From positions 1 through 36,699 of the IMG/VR virus record IMGVR_UViG_3300046009_008280: 36,699 nt of DNA, one strand, 5' to 3'. Source of the stretch: a virus. A program made the translations under genes and the position numbers. The notes under the pieces are model-generated. The model saw nothing but the letters and a program-made list of their open reading frames with translations, had not been told where the DNA came from and did not search any database. The first letter of the stretch is position 1, and each line of letters starts with the position of its first letter. Positions 8,828-17,828 of the stretch are shown here, piece after piece.

Positions 8828-10117
8828 ATGGCAGAATTGAGTTCTGAAAGTAGTGCGTATAACAGATCTATGGAAAGTGGTTCTTTAACTAATAACACGT
8901 ATTTTTTAGATGACATAGATAAAGAAGAAGTTAACGTTACCGTTGTTGACCAAAATTATGGTTCACAATTATTAGAATTTATTATAGATGACGAAACACA
9001 GCCGGATGAAATTGAAACTGATGGTGATTGGAGTGATGTCAAAGTAGCAGAATATGGAGATTTAGACGCTGATTTACCAGGTGAAACAAATAAAGGATTA
9101 AGCGCAAATGGAAAAAGTCCATGTATACAACCAGGTTCAACAACTCCTGTTAATGCAAACGAAACAGCAAAAGAAACAACAGGAGAAGATAAATCAGGTG
9201 GTGGAACAGATACCGGCGGGGGTGGAGGTAGTGGTGGTAGTGTAATACAAGAAGGTGTAAAGGGCGAGGTAAAGGTAGAAACTACTAATTTTGTACCAAG
9301 TACTAATACTGGAAATGAACCACAACAAAATACAGGTAAAAAGATAGGTGATGTAATAAAACTTAAAGGTAATCTGTGGTATCAGGAAATTGAAATGTTT
9401 GCAGTAGCGTTTGGGAGTGTTTCAAATTTAACACCATTTGTACCAAAAAGCCAGGGTATAGAACGGGTTAAATCTTATACTAATAATGGTGATGGTGTAG
9501 CTAGAATTGAGTTGGGTACATCTGGATATGGTGGAACTCAATATAAGTTTCCAAAACAAGACTGGGGACCAAGATGGATAAATTTTAGTTATTTTGAAGA
9601 ACCTGCTATGGGATGGGCTAGTGGACAACCAACTGGTGCATTTATCATCAATGGAAAAAATTATGGAGCAAAAACCGCAAGTAGAATGTATGTTCCAGTT
9701 TTATATTGGTTAAAGGGAGATTCACATCCAAAACTTGCTAAATCTAAAGAAATATTTGTTGCAAAAAAAGCATCACCTCCACACGCACAAAATCCACAAT
9801 CTCAAGCTAGTTTTATTAACAATATAACCATAGCAGTTCCTGGTGCAGCAACCGTAGTTCAAGGGAACACTGTCAAAGGTAGTGAAGGTGGCGCATTTGT
9901 TGGTAAAACAAAAGATGGTTCTGGTAATATAAAATATTTCGTTGGATTAAAAACAGGTGGTGCAGCAAGTACTATGATAGCAGAAATGAATTCAAAAGGA
10001 AAACAAATAGAATGGATGGTTACAGCAGATCCAGGAGGTTCTTACCAATTTCATTCAGACGGTGAAAAACACCCTGCAAATACTAACCGAGGTATTCCTG
10101 TTGGATTAAAATGGTGA
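8828..10117 (+). CDS. Tail-tip structural protein, unknown family
   Basis: This 429-residue protein starts at ATG 8828 with GGAG at 8818-8821. An acidic N-terminal part (about 1-85) is followed by a low-complexity Thr/Gly linker with a run of five Gly residues (about 125-140). A C-terminal domain of some 280 residues follows, rich in Gly, Trp and beta strands (for example WINFSYFEEPAMGWASGQP and GSYQFHSDGEKHPANTN). The last segment, with ordered His and Asn residues and the ending GIPVGLKW, could be a surface or enzymatic domain, but I do not recognise it. There is no signal peptide. Position between the LRR proteins and the multi-domain lysin suggests a virion component. Confidence 0.7.
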   Translation: MAELSSESSAYNRSMESGSLTNNTYFLDDIDKEEVNVTVVDQNYGSQLLEFIIDDETQPDEIETDGDWSDVKVAEYGDLDADLPGETNKGLSANGKSPCIQPGSTTPVNANETAKETTGEDKSGGGTDTGGGGGSGGSVIQEGVKGEVKVETTNFVPSTNTGNEPQQNTGKKIGDVIKLKGNLWYQEIEMFAVAFGSVSNLTPFVPKSQGIERVKSYTNNGDGVARIELGTSGYGGTQYKFPKQDWGPRWINFSYFEEPAMGWASGQPTGAFIINGKNYGAKTASRMYVPVLYWLKGDSHPKLAKSKEIFVAKKASPPHAQNPQSQASFINNITIAVPGAATVVQGNTVKGSEGGAFVGKTKDGSGNIKYFVGLKTGGAASTMIAEMNSKGKQIEWMVTADPGGSYQFHSDGEKHPANTNRGIPVGLKW

Positions 10118-10194
10118 TTAGTACATAAAAACAATAAAAATTTATATAAACAAAATATATTTATAATATATACATATATTACGGAGAGAAATAA
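10118..10194 (+). promoter_or_regulatory. AT-rich leader of the tail lysin gene
   Basis: The 77-base gap is almost pure A/T. It contains ATATTTAT at 10157-10164 and a GGAG ribosome binding site at 10183-10186, eight bases before ATG 10195. The motif ends 30 bases before the start codon, a distance suitable for a phage promoter. Its role is inferred only from recurrence in other gaps. Confidence 0.4.
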
Positions 10195-13100
10195 ATGGCT
10201 GGTCCATTAGACGCAAGAGTGGAAATAGTTGGAAAATACGGCAGTTTTAGATCTTCTAAAAAAGCACTTAATGCACCATTAATATTTTTAGTTGGTGGTA
10301 TTTACGTAAATGGAAAACCACCAGGTGACTATATGTGGACTGACGGTTATGGTAGTATGACTGATTATAACATATATAATGTAACAACTACAAATAATGG
10401 ACCAGTTGGAACTGCTGGTTCAAAGGTTGTAAACAAAACAGGAATAAGTGGTGGATGGAAAGAATGTGTAGAATACTTAAATACGTATAAAATTACTCCA
10501 TCTAAATTTATATTATTGGGATTTTCTAAGGGATGTGAAGGATTTAATCATGCAATAAGTGCTGCAGGTGGTATTTCAAAGTTTGATTTAGTTTTATTGG
10601 CAGGTGTTTGGAGTAATGCTGGTGGTGGAGCTGTATCAGGTGGAGTTGGTACTGTTGCTAGCGCAATACAGAGTGCTCCACAAAAATGTTATTATTGGAA
10701 TTCAGGACAAGACGGTACGGTCTATGGATTAAATAAAATAACAGATGTCTGTGCACCTGGCCATTATATAGAATGGAAAGGTAGTCATCAGGGACAAATT
10801 AAAAAAACAGCAGATTGGATTAGGGAAAATGTGAAAGTTACATCTACCGGAGAAGCAGCAACACCGAGTAGTGCAGCAACTTCTACGGGAACAGGTGGAA
10901 CACCAAATCCAAAACCGGAAACAGGTGTAACAGAAAAACCACAATCAAAAACAGTAACAACTACAACTTTAGAAACTACTGGACCAGGTTGGCTAAAACC
11001 TGGAAAAATTGTTGCAGACGAAAAAGGTTTACAATTTTTAAAAAGATACGAGGGTATTCGTTATCAAGTTTATGATGATAAAGGCGGTAAAATTATAAGC
11101 AGTTACGAAGAAGCAAGAGGTTACCCAACTATTGGAATTGGTCATTTAATTGGTGGCGGTGAGAGAAATTTTTATTCAAAATATCTCGGTGGACGAGAAA
11201 AGATGACAGAAGCAGAGGTGTTAGCATTAAAGAAAAAAGATATACCAAGATTTGCTAAACCATTGAATGATAGATTGCAACAACCAGTTACACAAAATAT
11301 GTTCAATGCAATGCTTTCTTTGGGATTTAATACGGGTATGAATGGCGGCGCTATAAAAAAAGCCATAGCAGCGGTAAATGCAAAAGACTACGAGGGGGCA
11401 GCAAACGCTATTAAAAACGGTCCAAAAACTTCAAAGGGTGTTGTTATGAAGGGACTTGAAAAAAGAAGGAACGCAGAATATGAGATGTTTAAAGAAGGAA
11501 TGCCAAATTCTCAACCAACAGCTCAAAATACTACTGGACCAACCACAACAACATCTTCCGAAGTTGTAGAATCAAATGGAACTAATGAACAAGTAGCTAC
11601 TGCATCCAATGATTGTAATGATTTACAAAAAGAAGATGCAAAATTTAAAGCGCAAGAATCACCAGAAGGTTCTAAGATAGAAGAAGTAGCAAAAGATCCA
11701 TTACCACCTCCTAAAGATGAAACTCCTGTTAGTTTGGATGGAAAATATAACCATAGATTTTATATTTTACCAACTAAAGAAAATAAACCCCTTACATTAG
11801 CAGAGATGGTTGATAAAAAACAAAAATATTATAAAAGATATTGGGCATGGAGAACAGACGAAAATCCAGGATATGGAATTGTTGCAAACGAAAATAAGTT
11901 AGTATCGGATGATGGAAAACCTCTAATAAGTGCGCTAGTTCCATACTGGCCACCACATAGTGGATCTTTTGATGATATTAAAGAACCAACCGTAGCAGGC
12001 AAATGGTTGAATTTAATAAAAGGGCAAAAAGATATTGAATCTTTTTTAGATGTTCCAATTTTGTTGAATGCTTATGATGTTGGTGTTTTTAATGATAACA
12101 TAGGTTATGTTTTTGAAGCAGGTAATGAATTACACATGACTTTATTGGAAAAAGTTTTTCTTACAAACAAAGGTTCTCAGATTGGAATTGGTAACGCTGT
12201 AAATACAACAATATCAGATAAAAAAAATCAAGATTCAAGTTGGAGAGAATGGCCAAAGTGGTCTGGTATATGGGTTGAACATTGTTTGAAAAAATCTGGC
12301 TATACTTTATACGGTGATATAAGTGTAAACATCAATACTTACCATGAAAAACTTTTAAGTGGGAATAAATTAATAAATTATCCCGGTAATAAAGAATGGA
12401 AGTGGAAAGATTTGAAAGCAGCGGGTATGCAAGACCTTGTTTTTAAACCAAGTAAAATATGGTATGATCCAGCAAACTTAAATTCAGATGAATTATTAAA
12501 AGATACGGGTGATATTGCAATATTCATTGTTGATTATCATATAAAGAAAGATGGTACATTAACTGAAAGAGGGCAAAAATTATTAGATAAAATAATATCG
12601 TTGAATTGGAAATTAGGAGTTATTTCTGCCGTAAAAAGTCACACGGCACAATCTAATCAATTATATGCAGAAGTTTTAGTGTATCTTGATAAAACTGGTA
12701 AGATTGTTACCTTTGGTGGTAATACAACACCAAGGGGAGCAGATTCTATTCCAGGTGGTGGTCCATATCACATTGCTGTAAAAGAAACAAACTTCAAAGA
12801 TTTTGCAATATTAGCAGGTGATAATTGGATAAATGGTGCAGTATTTATTTCTAATGTTAAATCTGGAGGGGATGGACACAGAGTTGGTGGGTTGGATTCT
12901 AAGATATATACAACAAGTATATTCAAAGATTATTATACAAGAATTGATACTGAAAAAGGTAAATTAACAGGAAGAATGTATAATTTTCTTTTACCGTATA
13001 TTGAGCAAAAACCAGCTGCACCTGCACCTGCAAAAATAGAACCATCAGAATCAAATGAAGGACAACATACAAAACTACCAGTTTCTCGTGGAAATGACGG

Positions 13101-13713
13101 TGGGACAAATCAGGATGATGAAACTATATTAGATACTCAAGAAGTTGCTGTACAAAAAGGTATAATAACACCAATACCAGGATTTCCTGGTAAACATTTA
13201 AGAACCAATGCAGTACCAGACTTTGTTGCAATGGTAGCGGCTGCAAAATCAGCAGGGATTAAAATAGGTTTTGGTAGCGGAGATCCAACAAGAACAGTAG
13301 GTAAACAAATTTCTCTTTGGAAGAATCAGAAACCACAACTTAATCAGACACATAGATATATGGATCCAAATAATCCAAAAGAAAAAGATCTCATTAAAAA
13401 ACCTGGACTTGATAGTTATACTACTGATGGCAATAGAAATGATGTAGCACCACCAATGGGATACCATAGTAGTCAACCAAAAAAATATAGAGCGGGATCA
13501 TTTCATCAAAGGGGTAGAGCAATTGATATTGGTAATGCTGCGGGTTCAATTGGTGATACTGGATATGGAACTAATTATAAAAAATATCAACAAGATAGAC
13601 AAACTCCTGTTCAAAAATGGATTAGAGAAAATGGTGGAAAATATAACTGGTTTTCATATTGGCAAGAAGTGTGGCATTTTAATTATAAATATGATAAATC
13701 TATAACACCATAA
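10195..13713 (+). CDS. Multi-enzyme tail lysin: hydrolase, GH24 lysozyme, cysteine peptidase, M15 peptidase
   Basis: Four catalytic-looking domains follow one another in 1172 residues. First, residues about 25-215 show an alpha/beta-hydrolase pattern with nucleophile elbow GFSKG (Ser111), SGQDG (Asp173) and GSHQG (His198). Second, residues about 270-435 are a GH24 lysozyme with Glu286, Asp295 and Thr312 in the order of T4 lysozyme (PTIGIGH conserved) and a longer insert between Asp and Thr. Third, residues about 515-930 contain WVEHCLKK (Cys697), GDIAIF, KSHTAQ (His816) and FGGNTT, typical of NlpC/CHAP-like cysteine peptidases. Fourth, residues about 985-1170 are a VanY-type M15 zinc peptidase with SFHQRGRAIDIG (His1104, Asp1111) and EVWHF (Glu1158, His1161). 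Pro/Thr-rich linkers join the domains. It presumably cuts the cell wall during entry. The second and fourth domains are firm, the others likely. Confidence 0.85.
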   Translation: MAGPLDARVEIVGKYGSFRSSKKALNAPLIFLVGGIYVNGKPPGDYMWTDGYGSMTDYNIYNVTTTNNGPVGTAGSKVVNKTGISGGWKECVEYLNTYKITPSKFILLGFSKGCEGFNHAISAAGGISKFDLVLLAGVWSNAGGGAVSGGVGTVASAIQSAPQKCYYWNSGQDGTVYGLNKITDVCAPGHYIEWKGSHQGQIKKTADWIRENVKVTSTGEAATPSSAATSTGTGGTPNPKPETGVTEKPQSKTVTTTTLETTGPGWLKPGKIVADEKGLQFLKRYEGIRYQVYDDKGGKIISSYEEARGYPTIGIGHLIGGGERNFYSKYLGGREKMTEAEVLALKKKDIPRFAKPLNDRLQQPVTQNMFNAMLSLGFNTGMNGGAIKKAIAAVNAKDYEGAANAIKNGPKTSKGVVMKGLEKRRNAEYEMFKEGMPNSQPTAQNTTGPTTTTSSEVVESNGTNEQVATASNDCNDLQKEDAKFKAQESPEGSKIEEVAKDPLPPPKDETPVSLDGKYNHRFYILPTKENKPLTLAEMVDKKQKYYKRYWAWRTDENPGYGIVANENKLVSDDGKPLISALVPYWPPHSGSFDDIKEPTVAGKWLNLIKGQKDIESFLDVPILLNAYDVGVFNDNIGYVFEAGNELHMTLLEKVFLTNKGSQIGIGNAVNTTISDKKNQDSSWREWPKWSGIWVEHCLKKSGYTLYGDISVNINTYHEKLLSGNKLINYPGNKEWKWKDLKAAGMQDLVFKPSKIWYDPANLNSDELLKDTGDIAIFIVDYHIKKDGTLTERGQKLLDKIISLNWKLGVISAVKSHTAQSNQLYAEVLVYLDKTGKIVTFGGNTTPRGADSIPGGGPYHIAVKETNFKDFAILAGDNWINGAVFISNVKSGGDGHRVGGLDSKIYTTSIFKDYYTRIDTEKGKLTGRMYNFLLPYIEQKPAAPAPAKIEPSESNEGQHTKLPVSRGNDGGTNQDDETILDTQEVAVQKGIITPIPGFPGKHLRTNAVPDFVAMVAAAKSAGIKIGFGSGDPTRTVGKQISLWKNQKPQLNQTHRYMDPNNPKEKDLIKKPGLDSYTTDGNRNDVAPPMGYHSSQPKKYRAGSFHQRGRAIDIGNAAGSIGDTGYGTNYKKYQQDRQTPVQKWIRENGGKYNWFSYWQEVWHFNYKYDKSITP

Positions 13714-13833
13714 AAATAAAATATTTATACTACATTTATTATTAATGGTTTCCTTAAATTACCGAAAATATATAAAAATGATATTTATATTTTTAGATAG
13801 GTTATTATTAATAATTATTGAGTAGGTATTCAG
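13714..13833 (+). promoter_or_regulatory. Gap before the baseplate wedge block, two ATATTTAT motifs
   Basis: The 120-base gap holds ATATTTAT at 13721-13728 and 13781-13788. The second motif is part of an inverted repeat, ATATAAA-N7-TTTATAT, followed by a short T-run. The stem is A/T only, so it would be a weak terminator at best. The start of the wedge operon lies 45 bases after the second motif. A possible 26-codon reading frame inside the gap has no ribosome binding site. Confidence 0.4.
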
Positions 13834-14265
13834 ATGGAATCGAATCAGTTTTTTAAGAAAATCCGAGAAATAATCAGAGAAGAAATAGATTACGCTTTGG
13901 ATAAAAAATTAAATACTCCACCGGTAGTCAAAAAAAGTCAAAAAGAAACCATTGAGCATGGGTTATCTTTATTAAAGCAATATCAAGATAAACCTAAACC
14001 GCAACAAAAACCAAAACAATCAAAATCAAATTTTGGTTCTATACAAGATATTTTAGCAGAAACAAGAAGAACATTACAAGAAAGCAACGATTTAGACGGT
14101 GAATTTTCATTCACATCTGATATGGCAAGCGGATTAGGTAATTCTAAATACGGTGCTATACCACACGGTGTTGATCCAAACGAAGTTCCAACAGAAGTAA
14201 TGAGTGCGTTAACAAGAGATTACTCTGCACTTGTTAAAAAAATGGATGAGAAAAAAGGGAGATAA
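13834..14265 (+). CDS. Small charged protein at head of wedge operon
   Basis: This 143-residue protein begins with an amphipathic helix (FFKKIREIIREEIDYALDKK). A Lys/Pro/Gln-rich flexible part follows (about 50-68) and then a more ordered second half (SIQDILAETRRTLQE and a Gly-containing stretch). No membrane segment or catalytic motif is seen and the family is not recognised. It is three bases upstream of the gp25-like gene and clearly co-transcribed with it, which suggests a virion, assembly or chaperone role in the baseplate. A weak TAGG (13823-13826) precedes ATG. Confidence 0.65.
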   Translation: MESNQFFKKIREIIREEIDYALDKKLNTPPVVKKSQKETIEHGLSLLKQYQDKPKPQQKPKQSKSNFGSIQDILAETRRTLQESNDLDGEFSFTSDMASGLGNSKYGAIPHGVDPNEVPTEVMSALTRDYSALVKKMDEKKGR

Positions 14266-14268
14266 TGA

Positions 14269-14763
14269 GTGTCAATATTTAGAAGAAAACGAGAAGTTGT
14301 AAATCCTAATAATCCAGATATAAATTTGGGTAAACCAATTGGTGTTTTAGTTCCGTTTAATGCCGACGTTGGTATATTTAAACAGAGTTTTACAAATACT
14401 CAACAAGTTTTATCTAACTTGAAAAATCTTCTATTGACTTCAAAAGGTGAACGATATATGTTGCCAACTTTTGGTACGGATATTCGTACTATATTGTTTG
14501 ATAACATTTCAAGTGAAGACGATTTTACAAGTAGATTAAATTCTGAAATAGAAACTGCTATTTCAGAATGGATGCCGTTTTTAACAATCGTTCAATTAGA
14601 AACAATAATACCAGCAGTTGATCCACGATTAGATGATCCAGGTCATGCTGTTTCTATAAAATTAGTTGTAAAAATTAGTGGTACAAACATTTATCTACCT
14701 ATACAGATATTTATATCAGATACAGGAAACTTACTAATACAAGAGGCAATCTATAATGGCTGA
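14269..14763 (+). CDS. gp25: Baseplate wedge protein, gp25-like
   Basis: The start is GTG 14269 behind GGGAG (14257-14261); an ATG at 14265 is out of frame and meets a stop after five codons. The 164-residue product shows the gp25 / lysozyme-like W family pattern: NLKNLLLTSKGERYMLPTFG, then IRTILFDNI, then a helix leading to a central Trp (ISEWMPFLTI). T4 gp25 has 132 residues, so about 30 are added, mainly at the N-terminus. gp25 forms the core bundle of the baseplate wedge with gp6 and gp53 and contributes to the sheath initiation site. The eight-base overlap with the gp6-like gene reproduces the T4 gene order 25-6. Confidence 0.92.
   Translation: MSIFRRKREVVNPNNPDINLGKPIGVLVPFNADVGIFKQSFTNTQQVLSNLKNLLLTSKGERYMLPTFGTDIRTILFDNISSEDDFTSRLNSEIETAISEWMPFLTIVQLETIIPAVDPRLDDPGHAVSIKLVVKISGTNIYLPIQIFISDTGNLLIQEAIYNG
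14707..14714 (+). promoter_or_regulatory. ATATTTAT motif inside gp25, ahead of gp6
   Basis: The motif lies within the 3' end of the gp25-like gene, 41 bases before the gp6 start, and is extended to TATTTATA. The spacing to the next gene is similar to that of the intergenic copies at 13781 and 10157. It could serve as an internal late promoter, or be chance in an AT-rich coding region. Confidence 0.3.
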
Positions 14764-16657
14764 TTTAGTTAAAAAAGACATTCGTTATCTTTCAAGAGAT
14801 TTCTCTTCTTTGAAACAAAACCTTATTGATTTTACGAAAAATTATTTTCCAAATACATATCAAGATTTTAATGAAGCATCACCTGGTATGATGTTCTTAG
14901 AAATGGCTGCATATGTTGGTGATGTTTTGTCATATTATACAGATGTTACTCTTCAAGAAACAATGCTTTTACACGCAACTGAACGTGTAAACATATTAAA
15001 TACGGCACAGTCTCTTGGATATATGCCTAAAAATAGAATTGCTGCTAATGTAAAACTTGATGTTTTTCAAATAGTTCCTGCTAAAACTATAGTTTCTACT
15101 AGTGGAAGTCAAGTTGTACCAGATTATTCATATGGATTTGCAATAGAACCTGGTATGGTAGTTGGTTCGTCAACTAACACTAATGTTCAATTTAGAACAG
15201 TTGATTTTATTGATTTTAAATTTAGTAGTAATATTGATCCAACGGAAGTAACACCGTTTGAAATAGATGTGAATGGTGAAGTTTTATTTTGGTTATTAAA
15301 AAAATCAGTAAAAGCAGTTTCTGGTAAAGTAGAGTATCAAGACTATGAATTTGACGATCCAAAACCATATGATAGAGTTGTATTAAATAATCCAAATCTC
15401 ATAGAAGTTTTATATGGTATTGATTCGGATAACAATACTTGGTATAATGTACCGTACTTAGCAGCAGATACAATATTTGAGCCAGTTATAAATATTGCAA
15501 GAAATGATACAGAGTTATCCGCATATAGAGATGAAACACCATATCTTCTTAAATTAAAGAAAGTTGCAAGAAGATTCACTTTAAGAACAGTTGATCAAGG
15601 AATTTATGAAATACAATTTGGTGCAGGAGTTGCTGACTTAGATGATGAGGAACTAATACCTAATCCAGAATTAATTGGAAATTCTTTAACTGGCATAGAA
15701 AGTTCTGTTTCTTTAGATATAGACCCATCTAACTTTTTATATACTAAAACATACGGACTTGCTCCAAGTAAAACTACAATTAGAGTTTATTACACGACTG
15801 GTACAGGTATTCAAGATAATGTTGCAAGTGATACTCTTACTAGAATTTTAACTAGAAGTATACTGTTGGATGAATCTGGACTTGATGGTGTTTTATACTC
15901 TCAGATAGTTGCAAGTTTAGCGGTTACAAATCCAAAGCCCGCCATAGGTGGTAAAGCAGGTGATGAAATAAACGAAATACGAAATAATGCTTTAGCAAAT
16001 TTTGCTTCACAAAACAGAGCGGTAACCAAAGAAGATTATATTATTAGGGCTTACACGTTACCTTCTAAGTACGGTTCTATTGCAAAAGCGTATATTACAA
16101 AAGATACACAGTTAACGGTTGAATCCATATATAATACAGAAAGAATTCAGAATAATTTAGCCTTAAATTTTTATGTATTAGGATATGACGCTGATAATAA
16201 ATTAACTCTTATTAATGATGCAACTAAAGAAAACTTAAAAACTTATTTGAATTATCATAGAATATTAACAGACGCTATTAACATTCGTGATGCGTATGTA
16301 ATTAATATTGGTATTGAATTTGATATAATAACGTTTCCAGATCAAAATAGTAATCAAGTTATATTAAGATGTATAAACCGATTAAAACAATATTTTGATG
16401 TAAATAAATGGCAAATAAATCAACCTATTATAGTTAGTAATATATTCACCGAATTGGATAGAATAGAGGGTGTACAAACCGTTGTTGATGTTAAGTTAAC
16501 AAATAAATACGATCAAACATTAGGTTATTCACCAAATGCTTATAATTTACAAGAAGCAACAAGAAATGGAATTGTTTTCCCTTCTTTAGATCCTTCTATT
16601 TTTGAAATAAAATACCCAGATAATGATATTATTGGTAGAGTGAGGGCATTCGGATGA
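14756..16657 (+). CDS. gp6: Baseplate wedge protein, gp6-like
   Basis: This 633-residue protein (T4 gp6: 660) carries the typical N-terminus of the gp6/gpJ family: YLSRDFSSLKQNLIDFTKN, then SPGMMFLEMAAYVGDVLSYY, then ERVNILNTAQSLGYMP. The middle has the characteristic NRAVTKEDY motif (around residues 420-427), shared with the gpJ-type baseplate_J domain. The C-terminal part contains the helix-rich wedge dimerisation region. gp6 dimers form the iris-like ring that links the six wedges and triggers sheath contraction. AGAGG (14742-14746) is nine bases before ATG. It overlaps gp25 by eight bases and the next gene by an ATGA junction, so the three are strongly coupled. Confidence 0.93.
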   Translation: MADLVKKDIRYLSRDFSSLKQNLIDFTKNYFPNTYQDFNEASPGMMFLEMAAYVGDVLSYYTDVTLQETMLLHATERVNILNTAQSLGYMPKNRIAANVKLDVFQIVPAKTIVSTSGSQVVPDYSYGFAIEPGMVVGSSTNTNVQFRTVDFIDFKFSSNIDPTEVTPFEIDVNGEVLFWLLKKSVKAVSGKVEYQDYEFDDPKPYDRVVLNNPNLIEVLYGIDSDNNTWYNVPYLAADTIFEPVINIARNDTELSAYRDETPYLLKLKKVARRFTLRTVDQGIYEIQFGAGVADLDDEELIPNPELIGNSLTGIESSVSLDIDPSNFLYTKTYGLAPSKTTIRVYYTTGTGIQDNVASDTLTRILTRSILLDESGLDGVLYSQIVASLAVTNPKPAIGGKAGDEINEIRNNALANFASQNRAVTKEDYIIRAYTLPSKYGSIAKAYITKDTQLTVESIYNTERIQNNLALNFYVLGYDADNKLTLINDATKENLKTYLNYHRILTDAINIRDAYVINIGIEFDIITFPDQNSNQVILRCINRLKQYFDVNKWQINQPIIVSNIFTELDRIEGVQTVVDVKLTNKYDQTLGYSPNAYNLQEATRNGIVFPSLDPSIFEIKYPDNDIIGRVRAFG

Positions 16658-17826
16658 TTTATACACTATACGCTCAAAAAGATACAACTATTTATGAAAA
16701 ATTTGAAACACTTAATAGCGGATTAGATCCATTATTAGAATTATCTCACGAAAAAGCATCTACATCATCTTTAGTTTATAATAGTCGTGTTTTAATGAAA
16801 TTTGACATGGACGAAATAGAAAGTAGAGTTAATAGTGGTAAAATTTCTCAAAACGCAAAATACTATTTATCATTACGTTCTGCTGACGTTAGAGAAATAC
16901 CACAAGAATATACTGTTTACGCTTATCCACTAAGTTCTTCTTGGACAAACGGAACTGGAAAATATTTTAATAATCCAATAACTACCGATGGCACTTCTTG
17001 GAAATATAGAACATCAAAAGCAAATGCAACTGAATGGAATATTCCACCTACAATTGCAAATTATGAATGGGATAATGCTTCACTAACTTGGGTTGATGCT
17101 AACCTTTTATTTGGTGTAAACCTTTCAGCGTATGTTACTTCATCTTATAATTCTAAGGAAGGTGGTGGTACATGGTGGACATATGATAATGTAGAGTGTA
17201 CACAATCGTTTTCATATGAATCTTCTGACATTTATATGAACATTTCTCAGATAGCTAAAAAATGGATAACTGGTTCTGGTAGATTTGTAAACGATGGTTT
17301 AATTATGAAGTTCAGTCAAGAACTTGAAAATTCAGGCGAAAGTTTAACAAGTCTTAAATTTTTTGGTACTGATAGTAATACAATATATGTTCCAAGATTA
17401 CACGTTGTTTGGGACGATTCTATATTTATTACTGGAAGTTTAACACGAGTAGATGTTGACGGATTAACACCAAACATTAAGTTAAAGAAGTTTTATTCAC
17501 AAGATGAAAAACCAAAAATAAAAATACATGCTAATAAAAGATTTCCACAAAAAAATTATACAACTGAAGCATATCATTTAACAAATTATTATTTACCGTC
17601 ATCTTCTTATTATGAAGTAAGAGATGCACATACTGATGAAGTAATTTTACCTTTTGATTATACTGGTTCAAAAATAAGTTGTGATGGTACAAGTAGTTAT
17701 TTTAATTTATGGATGAACTCTTTTCAACCAGAACGATTTTATAGAATAGTATTAAAAGTAGAAACATCGGGCGGAGATAATGTTCAAATATTTGATAACA
17801 ATTATTACTTTAAGGTTACGAGATAA
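16654..17826 (+). CDS. Baseplate/tail protein with DNRLRE-like N-terminal domain
   Basis: The gene starts within the stop codon of gp6 (ATGA), with GAGGG at 16642-16646. The first 250 of 390 residues resemble a DNRLRE jelly-roll domain: YAQKDTTIYEKFETLNSG at the start, then a run of strands with SRVLMKFDM, then conserved YPLSSSWTNGTGKY and a final SLKFFGTDSNT. Such domains are known from secreted carbohydrate-associated proteins, and related sequences occur in tail proteins of marine phages. The last 140 residues form a second beta-rich domain (FYSQDEKPKIKIHANKRF and YYEVRDAHTDEVILPFDY). It stands where T4 has gp7, but there is no clear similarity to gp7. A peripheral wedge role is an inference. 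Confidence 0.7.
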   Translation: MIYTLYAQKDTTIYEKFETLNSGLDPLLELSHEKASTSSLVYNSRVLMKFDMDEIESRVNSGKISQNAKYYLSLRSADVREIPQEYTVYAYPLSSSWTNGTGKYFNNPITTDGTSWKYRTSKANATEWNIPPTIANYEWDNASLTWVDANLLFGVNLSAYVTSSYNSKEGGGTWWTYDNVECTQSFSYESSDIYMNISQIAKKWITGSGRFVNDGLIMKFSQELENSGESLTSLKFFGTDSNTIYVPRLHVVWDDSIFITGSLTRVDVDGLTPNIKLKKFYSQDEKPKIKIHANKRFPQKNYTTEAYHLTNYYLPSSSYYEVRDAHTDEVILPFDYTGSKISCDGTSSYFNLWMNSFQPERFYRIVLKVETSGGDNVQIFDNNYYFKVTR

Positions 17827-17828
17827 TT

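Noticed and set aside
13745-13825. Possible 26-codon gene in the gap before the wedge operon
   Set aside because: No ribosome binding site, composition like the surrounding gap, and overlap with the ATATTTAT motif.
14265-14282. ATG overlapping the stop of the upstream gene as start of gp25
   Set aside because: This frame reaches a stop after five codons; GTG 14269 is in frame and has a well-spaced GGGAG.
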